Assembly (NCBI RefSeq): GCF_011752935.1
Contig: NZ_VWWO01000002.1
Coordinates: forward strand, 1,674,001 to 1,738,000
Origin: Chitinophaga sp. Cy-1792
GTDB lineage: Bacteria; Bacteroidota; Bacteroidia; Chitinophagales; Chitinophagaceae
Length of the DNA stretch: 64,000 bases
Direction: 5' to 3'
Positions 36,663 to 45,244 of this stretch are shown here, piece by piece. The notes beneath the pieces were generated by a model, which did not search any database, was not told the origin of the DNA, and worked only from the letters and a program-made list of their open reading frames with translations. The position numbers and the translations under genes are program-made. How positions within the stretch are numbered: the stretch's first letter is position 1; each line of letters starts with the position of its first letter.

Positions 36663-36670
36663 TACTTTTG
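36663..36670 (+). promoter_or_regulatory. -7 element of mdaB
   Basis: TACTTTTG matches TAnnTTTG and lies 23 bases before the ATG at 36694. The -33 position reads TTTC rather than TTTG. Confidence 0.5.
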
Positions 36671-36693
36671 TGAAGCAAAACAAAAGGAAACAC

Positions 36694-37305
36694 ATGAAAA
36701 AGATATTTATAATCAATGGTGGTCAGTCTTTCGGGCATTCAGGCGGTCAGTTTAACCATACGGTTTCCCGTGAAACCGCCGCCTTTTTCCAGGATCAGCC
36801 TGGTTATGAAGTGCAACTGACAGATGTATCATCAGCCTATGACCCGGATGAAGAAGTAAAGAAATATTTGTGGGCAGATGTGATCATCTACCATTTCCCG
36901 GTATGGTGGTTTTCGCTGCCGCACGACCTTAAAAAATACATTGACGTAGTATTCACAGCGGGCCATGACAAAGGGTTATATACCAGCGACGGACGTTCTT
37001 CGCGCAATCCTGATATCAATTACGGAACCGGTGGTACCTTAAAAGGCCGCCAATATATGTTTACCAGCAGCTGGAATGCACCCGCAGCAGCTTTTACCTT
37101 ACCAGGAGAATTTTTCCAGGAACGTAGTGTAGATGATGGTGTGTTGTTCGGGTTCCATCGGATGAATGCATTTTTAGGTTTGAGTCCGCTGGAAACCTTT
37201 CACTTCCATGATGTAGAGAAAAACGCAGATGTACCCAGAGATATGAAGCTGTACAAGGCGCACCTCCAGGCAGTATTTGCTACGGAAGCAGTAGCTACCG
37301 CATAA
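36694..37305 (+). CDS. mdaB: NAD(P)H quinone oxidoreductase of the MdaB family
   Basis: A 203-residue flavodoxin-fold FAD protein that reduces quinones by two electrons. Family segments are easy to see: IFIINGGQSFGHSGGQ at the start, LWADVIIYHFPVWWFSLP, KKYIDVVFTAGH, LYTSDGRSSRNPDINYGTGG and WNAPAAAFT. An upstream GTG at 36670 lies inside the -7 element, so ATG at 36694 is the start. The YgiN-like monooxygenase gene follows after 27 bases; in E. coli the two genes are also neighbours and both act on quinones. Confidence 0.9.
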   Translation: MKKIFIINGGQSFGHSGGQFNHTVSRETAAFFQDQPGYEVQLTDVSSAYDPDEEVKKYLWADVIIYHFPVWWFSLPHDLKKYIDVVFTAGHDKGLYTSDGRSSRNPDINYGTGGTLKGRQYMFTSSWNAPAAAFTLPGEFFQERSVDDGVLFGFHRMNAFLGLSPLETFHFHDVEKNADVPRDMKLYKAHLQAVFATEAVATA

Positions 37306-37332
37306 ATATTATTCTATCTGAAATTCAGACAA

Positions 37333-37620
37333 ATGAAAATATATCTTACCGCAATAATTAAGAGTAAGCCCGAATTCCGGGAAGAAGTACTGGCACAGTT
37401 ACAGGAAATGGTTGTATCCACCAGGAAGGAAGCAGCTTGTCTGCAGTATGATCTGCACCAGGGCATTACAGACGAAAACCTGTTTGTCTTTTATGAGATC
37501 TGGCAGGATGAGGCAGGACTGGCGTTACACAATGAACAGCCCTATATCAAGGCATTTGGGGCGATGGCCGCAGATAAACTGGCCGCCACACCGGAAATTT
37601 TATTGACAAAGCTGCTGTAG
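37333..37620 (+). CDS. Antibiotic biosynthesis monooxygenase (ABM)-domain protein, YgiN-like
   Basis: A 95-residue ferredoxin-like dimeric protein: IYLTAIIKSKPEFREEVLAQ, then EAACLQYDLHQGI and FVFYEIWQDEAGLALHN are standard for putative quinol monooxygenases. E. coli YgiN oxidises menadiol made by MdaB, and the mdaB gene is just upstream here, so a quinone redox cycle is likely (inference from neighbour). Followed by a strong terminator. Confidence 0.87.
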   Translation: MKIYLTAIIKSKPEFREEVLAQLQEMVVSTRKEAACLQYDLHQGITDENLFVFYEIWQDEAGLALHNEQPYIKAFGAMAADKLAATPEILLTKLL

Positions 37621-37646
37621 TGCAGTAGTTACCGGTTGTTGCAATC

Positions 37647-37682
37647 AAAAACTTTTCGTTCGTCAGAGCGAAAAGTTTTTTT
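37647..37682 (+). terminator. Terminator after the mdaB operon
   Basis: A 12-bp stem (37647-37658 with 37669-37680), 10-base loop and a run of T ending at 37682. Confidence 0.85.
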
Positions 37683-37711
37683 CGTAATATCGTAGAAATA
37701 TCGATGTGCCC

Positions 37712-38299
37712 ATGGACCTTATTAAACGCATTTGCTGCTGCCTGTTCCTGATCATTGCTACATCTTCCGTAACCTTTGCCCAGATGGGAAAAGCCCCGGT
37801 AACCGATATTACCGTGGATATACTGAACTGGGTGAAACACCTGGACAGCGGCCTCGATAAATACTATACTGCCGATAAGAGCCGTGACCTCTACGACAAT
37901 TTCGGTTACCTCAAACAGGAACTGACTGAGTACCTGAATGACCGGAAAAAACTCTCCGACAGTCTTTTCAGAAATAATGTGAAACAGACAGGCAAGGCCG
38001 ATCCGGTGGCCCTGGAAGGATTGCGCAAGAAAATGACCTATGTGATGGGGCGTATGCGTGATGTCACCGATCTCACCAACCAGGACCTGCGTGCAGAAGG
38101 GGATAAGCTGAACGATAAGATCTATAATATACTGACCAGTGACCAGCCTCAGTATTTATCCAATCTGGAGGCCTTTCTGGCGGGATATGAAGTTACCCAG
38201 AAAGATATTGCCATTGATGGCAGCGCCAAAACACAGCGTTTAGCCGAAAGCGTTAACCTGATCACTACAATTCAGGCTCGTATCAACAGAAAGAAATAG
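37712..38299 (+). CDS. Secreted helical protein of unknown function
   Basis: A 195-residue protein with a signal peptide (to VTFAQ) and a wholly helical, charged mature part (VDILNWVKHLDSGLDKYYTA; MRDVTDLTNQDLRAEGDKLN). No known domain recognised. Start taken as ATG at 37712; a GTG two codons earlier is less likely. It is 92 bases from the preceding gene and ends 3 bases before the convergent grpB stop. Confidence 0.7.
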   Translation: MDLIKRICCCLFLIIATSSVTFAQMGKAPVTDITVDILNWVKHLDSGLDKYYTADKSRDLYDNFGYLKQELTEYLNDRKKLSDSLFRNNVKQTGKADPVALEGLRKKMTYVMGRMRDVTDLTNQDLRAEGDKLNDKIYNILTSDQPQYLSNLEAFLAGYEVTQKDIAIDGSAKTQRLAESVNLITTIQARINRKK

Positions 38300-38302
38300 T
38301 AC

Positions 38303-38881
38303 TTATTTCTTCCTGTTCTGTTCCCTGATATCGCTGATGTCATCGTCGTGGAAACCGCCTTGCAGCAGTACTTTCGCGATGAAATCACTTTTGCCTTCTA
38401 CGTAGGCGTCTATGTCGTCATTAACGGTGGCGGCTAAACGTTCTTTGATGCGGGCATATTCTTCTTTCAGTTCCTGGTTATTACGCAGTGTGTCACGCAG
38501 CAGCAGGTGGTTCTGTAAGCTGGCGGCACCTTTAATACAGCAGTATAGGTGATGTGCCGGCCATTGGCGGCCTTCGGGCGTGTGCGGGATGTTGTCACTG
38601 CTGCGGCCGTACGCATACCTGTTTTTGATGCCAAGGTCGCCACGGAACTGATAGCCCAACTTTTCCAGTGCGGCGTTTACAAAAGGGAGCTGCGCTTCCG
38701 TTTCGATGACAAGATCAATATCCAGTATGGGTTTTGCCGGGAGTCCGGGTACAGCTGTACTGCCTACATGCTCCACGGCCAGGATATGGGGGCCCAGGGC
38801 CTGGCGATAAACCGCCGCCAATGCTGCAAACTGCAGGGGCCACTCCGGCTGATAGGGTACTACGGTGATTTTTTGTTGCAT
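38303..38881 (-). CDS. GrpB/UPF0157 family nucleotidyltransferase-like protein
   Basis: A 192-residue protein of the GrpB family, which has the nucleotidyltransferase fold. Signature pieces: VVPYQPEWPLQFAALAA, VEHVGSTAVPGLPAKPILDI (HVGSTxVxGLxAKPIxDxD) with catalytic-type Asp pair ILDIDLVI, and LRFRGDLGIKN-like text near residue 80. Some members have been linked to dephospho-CoA kinase fusion; the biochemical role is not settled. A perfect promoter touches its start codon. Confidence 0.9.
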   Translation of the reverse strand: MQQKITVVPYQPEWPLQFAALAAVYRQALGPHILAVEHVGSTAVPGLPAKPILDIDLVIETEAQLPFVNAALEKLGYQFRGDLGIKNRYAYGRSSDNIPHTPEGRQWPAHHLYCCIKGAASLQNHLLLRDTLRNNQELKEEYARIKERLAATVNDDIDAYVEGKSDFIAKVLLQGGFHDDDISDIREQNRKK

Positions 38882-38884
38882 CCT

Positions 38885-38916
38885 GCAAAGGTAGCGTATC
38901 TGAAATATCGGCCAAA
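38885..38916 (-). promoter_or_regulatory. Consensus Bacteroidota promoter of grpB, leaderless spacing
   Basis: On the - strand, TTTG (38916-38913), exactly 19 bases, then TACCTTTGC (38893-38885). The start codon at 38881 is only 3 bases further, so the transcript would begin at or beside the A of the ATG. Confidence 0.72.
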
Positions 38917-38936
38917 GCTGGTATCTTGCAGCAAAT

Positions 38937-39677
38937 ATGAAAATCTTCCATACCCAGAAAATCGGTCAGTACCACACCAACTTTTGTGAAGACGCCCTGA
39001 TAACCGCACCCATAGGAACTTCCCATTATCTTTTTGCTGTAACAGACGGTTGCTCCATGGGCACCGACAGCCATATGATAGCCACCATTATCACGAAGCA
39101 TTTGCGCGCAATAGCGGCAGGCGGACCCGTTTCAGCGCTGGCAGGAAACAGCAGCGTCCAGGAATTGCTGAAAGAAATCGTGTCGCAATTATTCAGCAGG
39201 TTGCAGCAAACACAATCCCTGCTTCAATTACAGCCGGATGAACTGATGGCGACCATACTACTCGCTGTACTGGATATCCCCAAAGCCACAGCCGCCTTCA
39301 TTTGCATAGGAGACGGCGTGATTGCCGCAGACGGCCAGGTATATGAATATGACCAGGATAACAAGCCTGATTATCTCGGTTATCATCTGCATAAAACATT
39401 TGATACATGGTTTGCCGCACAAAAACAGCAGCTAACGTTGACGGGTATACGTGATTTTGCCATCAGTACAGATGGAGTGTATTCATTTAGTAAATACGAC
39501 AACAGATTATATGAAGAAACCGGGGATGCCCTGCATTATCTGTTGCACGATACATCCGGGGCAGGCTCTGCGCATATGCTGAATGGCAAGGTAATAGAGA
39601 TAGAAAGGGAATGGGGGTTGTTACCCGGGGATGATATCGCTATTGTGCGTGTAATGCTGAATGGTATTGGTTTTTAA
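38937..39677 (+). CDS. PP2C-like serine/threonine phosphatase domain protein
   Basis: A 246-residue single-domain protein. NFCEDALITAP, then AVTDGCSMGTDSHMIA (metal-binding DG) and ISTDGVYSF, VRVMLN-type ends follow the PP2C order, but the usual RxxNxD pattern at the start is altered (YHTNFCEDA) and the domain is short. Likely a cytoplasmic phosphatase or a divergent relative. Divergent from grpB with 55 bases between starts; a TATCTTGC sequence (38922-38929) resembles a -7 element overlapping the grpB control region. Confidence 0.8.
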   Translation: MKIFHTQKIGQYHTNFCEDALITAPIGTSHYLFAVTDGCSMGTDSHMIATIITKHLRAIAAGGPVSALAGNSSVQELLKEIVSQLFSRLQQTQSLLQLQPDELMATILLAVLDIPKATAAFICIGDGVIAADGQVYEYDQDNKPDYLGYHLHKTFDTWFAAQKQQLTLTGIRDFAISTDGVYSFSKYDNRLYEETGDALHYLLHDTSGAGSAHMLNGKVIEIEREWGLLPGDDIAIVRVMLNGIGF

Positions 39678-39783
39678 GGATAATAAAAAAGATGAATAAA
39701 GATTATCAGTTATAACGTTTTTAGATGATGGATCGTGGTTACATTAATTTAACAGCGTGATTTTAACCATTTTTAAAAATTGG

Positions 39784-39812
39784 TTGTTAAACCTGTTACA
39801 GGGCTATATTTC
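39784..39812 (+). promoter_or_regulatory. Possible promoter of the hsp20 gene
   Basis: TTG (39784-39786), 18 bases, TATATTTC (39805-39812): one base short in spacing and one mismatch in the -7. The leader would be about 40 bases. No heat-shock CIRCE-type repeat was seen. Confidence 0.3.
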
Positions 39813-39858
39813 AGGCCAGCACTTGTATATTATCCGTTAACTCAAAAATGGTTATTTT

Positions 39859-40290
39859 ATGAACGCACTAGAGAAAAAAAATCGCGCAGTCAGTTATGAT
39901 CCATGGCGTGATTTCTTTAGCTGGGAAAGTTTTATTCCATCGGAGCGTGGAGGTCGGAACCTGCCAGCAGTCAATATCAGCGAAGATGAAAAAAATTATG
40001 CAGTAGACGTGATTGCACCGGGCTTTAAGAAGGAAGACTTTAAAGTAAACGTAGATAATGATGTGATAACGATTAGTGCGGAAGCCAGGCACGAATCGGA
40101 AGATAAGGACGATAAGAAGCACTACAGTCGCAGAGAATACAGCTACAGTAGTTTCACCCGTTCATTCCGTTTACCTGAAAATACGAAGGATGACAGTATC
40201 ACGGCCAGTTATACCGATGGCGTGCTTAAACTGTCGATTCCTAAAAGCAAGGAGCAGGTGAAAGCCTCCAAGCAAATTGCTATTAGCTAA
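39859..40290 (+). CDS. Hsp20/alpha-crystallin small heat-shock protein
   Basis: A 143-residue small heat-shock protein. The alpha-crystallin domain covers about 38-132 (LPAVNISEDEKNYAVDVIAPG, then VDNDVITISAEA and SFRLPENTKDDSITASYTDG, GVLKLSIPK), preceded by the typical PWRDFF-type N-terminus. It binds unfolding proteins in the cytoplasm without ATP. Ends just before a bidirectional terminator. Confidence 0.93.
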   Translation: MNALEKKNRAVSYDPWRDFFSWESFIPSERGGRNLPAVNISEDEKNYAVDVIAPGFKKEDFKVNVDNDVITISAEARHESEDKDDKKHYSRREYSYSSFTRSFRLPENTKDDSITASYTDGVLKLSIPKSKEQVKASKQIAIS

Positions 40291-40315
40291 TCATTGATCT
40301 CGCAGGAAAAATGAT

Positions 40316-40346
40316 ACAGGGACTTCGCATCAGGTGAAGTCCCTGT
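40316..40346. terminator. Bidirectional terminator between hsp20 and a convergent gene
   Basis: An 11-bp stem (40316-40326 with 40336-40346), 9-base loop, followed on the + strand by TTATTTTAG and preceded by GGAAAAATG. Confidence 0.8.
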
Positions 40347-40356
40347 TTATTTTAGT

Positions 40357-41112
40357 TTAGTGTGTACCGTCGCAACGGCGCAGCATGATAAAATGTTTAA
40401 TACCTTTGAAATGGTCAGGGGTGGCCCATTGCAGTACAAAATCTTTCAGGATGGCATCACCTTCCGGCCATGGTTCATTATTGAGCAGACAATCGCTTCC
40501 CGTTATTTCAGATCCCTGTATACCATAATAAATCTTGATCCAGTTAAACTGCTGGTCAGGGATAATGGCGCTTAGGGCGGGTGTCAGGAGTTGCATCATA
40601 ACGTTGTCGTCCGGCATATCGGTATCCTCCCAGCTGCCTTGGAAGCCGATATTACCAGGTTTGGGATGCCAGAGGATATCGTTGGCGTCCTGGAAGTCAA
40701 GTTCCGGATAATGTGAATCTGTCAGCGAGTCCATGATAGGCGGGAGCGTGGTGCTCATATAGTTGCTGATAGCGGAATCCAGGCGGGCGGCCATGGTATC
40801 GCCGATGCCAGCCACCATTTCAGAAATGATATCCTGGAAAGCTTCGTGCCTGGCCTGGAAATTAACCTGTACCAACAGCGGGTGCATGCCCGGCGTAGGA
40901 ATAATAGTTGGTTCGAGTAACAGCTGGTTATCGATAAACAACGCATGGCGGCCATTATTGGAAAATGCCTGCACATGATAATGCTGGGATAACAACTGTT
41001 CCTTAAAGCTGTTGAACAGGTACTCTTCCGGTGTGACATCGTGCGCAGGCGCGGGTGTTGGTTCTTGTTCAGGCGCTGCGTCTTTCTTCTTTAAAAAATC
41101 AAAAAATCCCAT
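40357..41112 (-). CDS. DUF6348-like cytoplasmic protein
   Basis: A 251-residue protein starting MGFFDFLKKK (start preferred over the ATG at 41148 because this opening is typical for such proteins). After a Pro/Ala-rich linker it has an alpha/beta body with HALFIDNQLLLEPTI, LDFQDANDILWHPKPGN and FNWIKIYYGIQGSEITGSD. It resembles DUF6348-type proteins, which have no established function; I give this family only tentatively. No signal peptide. Confidence 0.6.
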   Translation of the reverse strand: MGFFDFLKKKDAAPEQEPTPAPAHDVTPEEYLFNSFKEQLLSQHYHVQAFSNNGRHALFIDNQLLLEPTIIPTPGMHPLLVQVNFQARHEAFQDIISEMVAGIGDTMAARLDSAISNYMSTTLPPIMDSLTDSHYPELDFQDANDILWHPKPGNIGFQGSWEDTDMPDDNVMMQLLTPALSAIIPDQQFNWIKIYYGIQGSEITGSDCLLNNEPWPEGDAILKDFVLQWATPDHFKGIKHFIMLRRCDGTH

Positions 41113-41201
41113 AACATTTGGATTATATATGGAGGGAAGGTAATACAATTACGTATATATGCAGAAAACGCTGCCTACCGGCAGCGTATTTCTGGTTTAA
41201 A

Positions 41202-41476
41202 CTATAAAGGACAGCGTTTAGAGTCGATGTTTATCTGCATAAATTTCCCCTGCGGGTAATGATACCAGCCATCGCGTTCACGATCTATCTATGCACGGAA
41301 TAAATAAAATAGCGGTTTTCTATCAGGTCGAAAATTCCTTTGTTGTCAGCATGGTTTACCGGCACTAAAATCCTGCCGGCCGTTTCTGTGAATAATTGAT
41401 GAGTCGAACATAGGTTTACCACCTGGTAATAGCTCTCAGACTTGTCTTGAAATCCGGGACAAAGATATATAGGCAA
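41202..41476 (-). pseudogene. Possible decayed small gene with one frameshift
   Basis: Two coding-like pieces on the - strand lie in different frames. The first (41476-41288) reads from an ATG to RYFIYSVHR and then a stop. The second continues right after in another frame as DRERDGWYHYPQGKFMQIN (41283 down) and ends at a TAG at 41202. A 2-base shift near 41286, where AGAT is repeated, would join them into about 90 residues. I do not recognise the product. The rest of the 596-base gap from 41113 to 41708 is AT-rich and shows no other gene. Confidence 0.3.
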
Positions 41477-41708
41477 TCTGGAATAAGATATATTTTAAAC
41501 ATATATATTAAATTATAACTAATTAAATATAATTATCTGTAAAATATTAAAAAACAATATTTTGTAATTTTCATGCAGATTAATATGGATGAGTCTGATA
41601 AATAATATTTAACAGGCACCGCAAAATTTAGATGACAAGAAGGGTAGGACAGCTGATTTAATGTAATCTTGTAGCAGCAGATATTTTTAACCCAAACAAC
41701 CCGTGAAG

Positions 41709-42506
41709 ATGGATCATTACAGCAAATGGTTTAGTGTAAATAAACAATTGTGGAATAATAAAACGGAGGTACATCTCCGTTCGGAATTTTACGCAGTAGC
41801 AGGATTTAAAGCGGGCAAATCTTCCCTGAACCAGGTAGAGCTGACGGAAGTGGGCGAAGTGGCCGGCAAGCAGCTGTTGCACCTGCAATGTCATTTTGGA
41901 ATGGATACGATCTCCTGGGCAAAGCAGGGAGCTGTGGTAACCGGACTGGATCTGTCGGACAAGGCCATTGATACAGCAACAGCGCTGGCAGCGGAATTGC
42001 AGGTACCAGCAACATTTGTATGTGCCAATGTATACGACACCGTACAGGTAATTCCGGGAGTGTTTGACATCGTGTATACTTCCTATGGCACCATCGGCTG
42101 GCTGCCGGACCTGGACATATGGGCAAATGCCATTGCCACAAAACTAAAGCCGGGCGGCTTCTTTTACATGGTCGATTTCCATCCCATTGTCTGGATGTTT
42201 GATGACCAGTTTACGAAAATCCAGTATTCTTATTTTAACCATGCACCGATTGTGGAAACGACGAACGGCACCTATGCAGACAGGCAGGCAGATCTGCACG
42301 ATACGGCCTATGGCTGGAACCACCCTACCAGCGAGGTATTGAATGCATTGAAGAGAGCCGGCCTGACACTGGATTTTTTCAATGAACATGCCAGCTCTCC
42401 CTATAATTGTTTTGCGAATACAGTGGAAGTAACACCGGGCGAATTCCAGATCAAAGGCCTGGAAGACAAGATCCCGATGCTGTTCTCCCTGAAATGTACC
42501 AAATAA
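41709..42506 (+). CDS. Class I SAM-dependent methyltransferase
   Basis: A 265-residue cytoplasmic methyltransferase. Motif I is LLHLQCHFGMDTISWAKQGA (near 55-75) with the acidic end of strand 2 at VTGLDLSD; FDIVYTSYGTIGWLPD gives motif II, LKPGGFFYMVDFHP motif III. The C-terminal part (SYFNHAP, YGWNHPTSEVLNALKRAG, SSPYN) is as in putative small-molecule methyltransferases of Bacteroidota. Substrate unknown. ATG at 41709 preferred over GTG at 41703. Ends 14 bases before a convergent esterase stop. Confidence 0.88.
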   Translation: MDHYSKWFSVNKQLWNNKTEVHLRSEFYAVAGFKAGKSSLNQVELTEVGEVAGKQLLHLQCHFGMDTISWAKQGAVVTGLDLSDKAIDTATALAAELQVPATFVCANVYDTVQVIPGVFDIVYTSYGTIGWLPDLDIWANAIATKLKPGGFFYMVDFHPIVWMFDDQFTKIQYSYFNHAPIVETTNGTYADRQADLHDTAYGWNHPTSEVLNALKRAGLTLDFFNEHASSPYNCFANTVEVTPGEFQIKGLEDKIPMLFSLKCTK

Positions 42507-42520
42507 CGTACAAGGCTATA

Positions 42521-44461
42521 CTATTTTACCTGGTACTGAAACGGTGATGCCGGTAAACCTGCGCCATTGCTCAATGTAGTGGCAGCAGGCGTGTCGGCCC
42601 AGGCATAGCGTACAGTCGTTGGCGTTGTAATGGCATCATTCCAGACAATTACCTGGTTGCCTTTCAGCGTAGCCTTCGCCCATACATAATGATTATCTGC
42701 TCCCGCAATGGCAAACTGTCCGGGACGTGTCGCATCAAATTTTAACCCCTGATCGGTATGGTTGAAAGTAAGTACCAGCTGATTTCCTTTTCGTATTGCC
42801 TGCTGTAATACAGGCCCCTGGCAGATGACGTCCTTCTCTCCGTACGCAGTATGCATGGCGCATAGGGCCAGCCGTTTGCCTACATCTGCTTTGTTGAGCG
42901 GATGTATATCGTTCCATTCGCCGATATCAATAGTAACGGCCATGCCTGTTGCCGGAAGCGCCTGCGTCTGTGCCTGTACGGCGCGGAGGGCTGCCCAGTT
43001 GCTTTCTGCCGGCTGCTCACGGGTTTCCATGTAGCTGGCCAGCTGCACAAAAAAGAAAGGCAGCACCTTGTCCGGCGACTGGTTTTTCCAGTTATCACGC
43101 CAGCTGTTGATCAGGGCGGGGAATATTTTCGTATAGGCGGCAGGGTTGCCGGTATTGGCTTCACCCTGGTACCAGATAACGCCTTTCAGCGAAAGGTTTT
43201 TCAGCGGCGCAATCATACCGTTGTTGAGTCCCAGCGGTGGCAGCCAGTACGACACAGTAGGCGGAATGGCGGCAGATGTACAACCTATATTGTAACGCCA
43301 GTCGCCACGGAGGTCTATGGTATCCCTGCTGTTGAACAGCTGGTACCTTTTGTCTTTATAAAATCCCCCAGCACCGCTGTAATTAATAACGCGAACGACT
43401 ATACTGTTTTTGCCTTCCTTCAGCATACCTGCAGGGATAGGGTATTTGCGGGGCGGGTACTGATAGCCGGTAGTGCCGGCGAAGCGGCCGTTGACAAATA
43501 CCGAATCGCGGTCTATCATATTGCCCAGCCAGAGTTGTGCCGGCTGGGAGGCAAAATCCTTGCTGAGTACCACTTCTTTCTGGAACCATACGGCACCCTG
43601 ACTGTCGGTGATGCCTTGTTCTTTCCAGAGGGCAGGCACTTTAAAGGTTTTCCAGGTGCTGTAGTCGGATGTGGTATCATACCATTTCACCGGGCCCTGG
43701 AGGCCGGCGTCCGACTGCCACAGGTGTGTATACCAGACATCGTTTACATAAATATCACGGGCTTTCAGACTATCCACATAATTCTTTTGCTGGAACTGTT
43801 TTGCCGTTGCCAGCAGGTCAGGAAACTGTTGCAGGGTGTGCTCATCCAGCCAGGCTTCGGCAGTGCTGCCGCCGGTAGCGCATTTGATGATACCGATAGG
43901 AATGTGGTAGCGTTGGTACAGCTGTTCTGCGAAGAAGTAGCCTACGGCAGAGAAACCGTAGATGCTTTGCGGCGTTACAGCAGCCCAGTTGCCGGTTTTA
44001 TAGTCTTCCTGCGGCCCTTCCCAGGTGATGGTAGTACTTACGTTAAACTGCCGGATTTCCGGGTTGCTGGCAGTTTTGATGATAGCGGGGTATTTGTCTT
44101 TCAGACGCTCCATGGAAAGTTCCATGTTGGATTGTCCGGAGCAGAGCCATACATCGCCGATCAGGATGTTGCTGATGGTAATAGCATTGTTACCGGTAAT
44201 GGTCATATTGAAAGGGCCGCCTGCATTCATCGGTGGCAGCATTACTTTCCATTTCCCATCTTTACCGGTAACAGTGTTGTAATGATGTTGTACGAAGTCC
44301 ACCTGTACCTTTTCTCCGGGAGCAGCCCAGCCCCAGATTTGTAAGCGGACATTTCGTTGCAGCACCATGTTGTCGGAGATAAGCCTTGGCAGCTTTACTT
44401 CCGCTACGCTGCGGAAACAGAGCAGGCAACAGGAGAGGAGGAACAGGGAGATCGTTTTCAT
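42521..44461 (-). CDS. Sialate-O-acetylesterase family (SGNH) secreted esterase
   Basis: A 646-residue secreted esterase (signal peptide near residues 1-20). The nucleophile is Ser111 in GQSNM. A jelly-roll domain is inserted between about residues 225 and 360 (GAVWFQKEVVLSKDFASQPA; VNGRFAGTTGYQYPPRKY). A second esterase block holds KGVIWYQGEANT, and a DIHPLNKADVG segment supplies the Asp/His pair. The family removes acetyl groups from sialic acids or xylan. Because it is the last gene of the GH67 operon, removal of acetyl groups from glucuronoxylan is the likely job (inference). It follows the SDR gene after 12 bases. Confidence 0.88.
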   Translation of the reverse strand: MKTISLFLLSCCLLCFRSVAEVKLPRLISDNMVLQRNVRLQIWGWAAPGEKVQVDFVQHHYNTVTGKDGKWKVMLPPMNAGGPFNMTITGNNAITISNILIGDVWLCSGQSNMELSMERLKDKYPAIIKTASNPEIRQFNVSTTITWEGPQEDYKTGNWAAVTPQSIYGFSAVGYFFAEQLYQRYHIPIGIIKCATGGSTAEAWLDEHTLQQFPDLLATAKQFQQKNYVDSLKARDIYVNDVWYTHLWQSDAGLQGPVKWYDTTSDYSTWKTFKVPALWKEQGITDSQGAVWFQKEVVLSKDFASQPAQLWLGNMIDRDSVFVNGRFAGTTGYQYPPRKYPIPAGMLKEGKNSIVVRVINYSGAGGFYKDKRYQLFNSRDTIDLRGDWRYNIGCTSAAIPPTVSYWLPPLGLNNGMIAPLKNLSLKGVIWYQGEANTGNPAAYTKIFPALINSWRDNWKNQSPDKVLPFFFVQLASYMETREQPAESNWAALRAVQAQTQALPATGMAVTIDIGEWNDIHPLNKADVGKRLALCAMHTAYGEKDVICQGPVLQQAIRKGNQLVLTFNHTDQGLKFDATRPGQFAIAGADNHYVWAKATLKGNQVIVWNDAITTPTTVRYAWADTPAATTLSNGAGLPASPFQYQVK

Positions 44462-44473
44462 AACGTGGTAAAT

Positions 44474-45223
44474 TTAAAATCCAATGGAATTGCCTCCGTC
44501 TACGGGGAGTATTACGCCGGTAATATATTTTGCCGCATCGGAGCAGAGAAAGAGCGCTGCGTCGCCAATGTCGGATGGTTGTCCAAGGTGTCCCATGGGC
44601 GTACGTCCCAGGGCTTTATTCTTACGTTCAGGGTCGGAGTCCAGCGCTACTGCCGTCATGGCGGTGGCGATGAACCCTGGAGCGATGGCATTAATTCGTA
44701 TACCCTTTGGCGATAGTTCTACCGCCATTGCCCTTGTGATGCCGTCGATCGCTGCTTTGCTGGCGCTGTAGCTGATTACACGGGGCATGCCGTATTGTGC
44801 AGCCATGGAGCTGATATTGATAATACTGCCTTTCCCCTGTGGGATCATATGTTTTACCACCGCCCTGGAGAGCGAGAAAACCGCTGTCAGATTGGTATTG
44901 ATGACTTGCTGGAAATCTTCGTCTGTGGTTTCCGTAAAATCTTTTTTCATGTTGATGCCTGCATTATTAACCAGGATATCTATCTGCCCGAAATCCCTGA
45001 TAATATTGTCTACCAGTGATGGCAGGCTGGCGAGGTCGCTTACATCGTGGTTAATCGGGTGGCATCGTTCGCCGAGTAGTTGTTTTGCATCCGACAATTT
45101 CTTTTCATTCCGGCCGATGACAATCGTTTCGATCCCGTTGTCAACAAATTTCTGCGCGATCGCCAGTCCAATACCGGAGCCGCCTCCGGTTACAATTGCC
45201 ACGCGCTTGTTGTTATCGTACAT
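44474..45223 (-). CDS. SDR-family oxidoreductase, possible uronate-pathway reductase
   Basis: A 249-residue classical short-chain dehydrogenase. Cofactor motif TGGGSGIG at 12-19, NNAG at 86-89, active-site Ser139, Tyr152 and Lys156 (YSASK), and PG near residue 181, all intact. Relatives include gluconate 5-dehydrogenase and 2-deoxy-gluconate 3-dehydrogenase. It sits between the alpha-glucuronidase and esterase genes. Since the + arm has UxuA, which uses D-mannonate, this enzyme may reduce D-fructuronate to D-mannonate in place of UxuB (inference). No signal peptide, so cytoplasmic. Confidence 0.88.
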   Translation of the reverse strand: MYDNNKRVAIVTGGGSGIGLAIAQKFVDNGIETIVIGRNEKKLSDAKQLLGERCHPINHDVSDLASLPSLVDNIIRDFGQIDILVNNAGINMKKDFTETTDEDFQQVINTNLTAVFSLSRAVVKHMIPQGKGSIINISSMAAQYGMPRVISYSASKAAIDGITRAMAVELSPKGIRINAIAPGFIATAMTAVALDSDPERKNKALGRTPMGHLGQPSDIGDAALFLCSDAAKYITGVILPVDGGNSIGF

Positions 45224-45244
45224 GTAGTCCAGATTTTAATAGTT

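Noticed and set aside
42902..44344. A 480-codon open frame on the + strand opposite the esterase gene
   Set aside because: It is antisense to a well-supported esterase with an intact GQSNM motif; the translation has no domain and is rich in Arg/Val/Gly as expected from a mirror frame.
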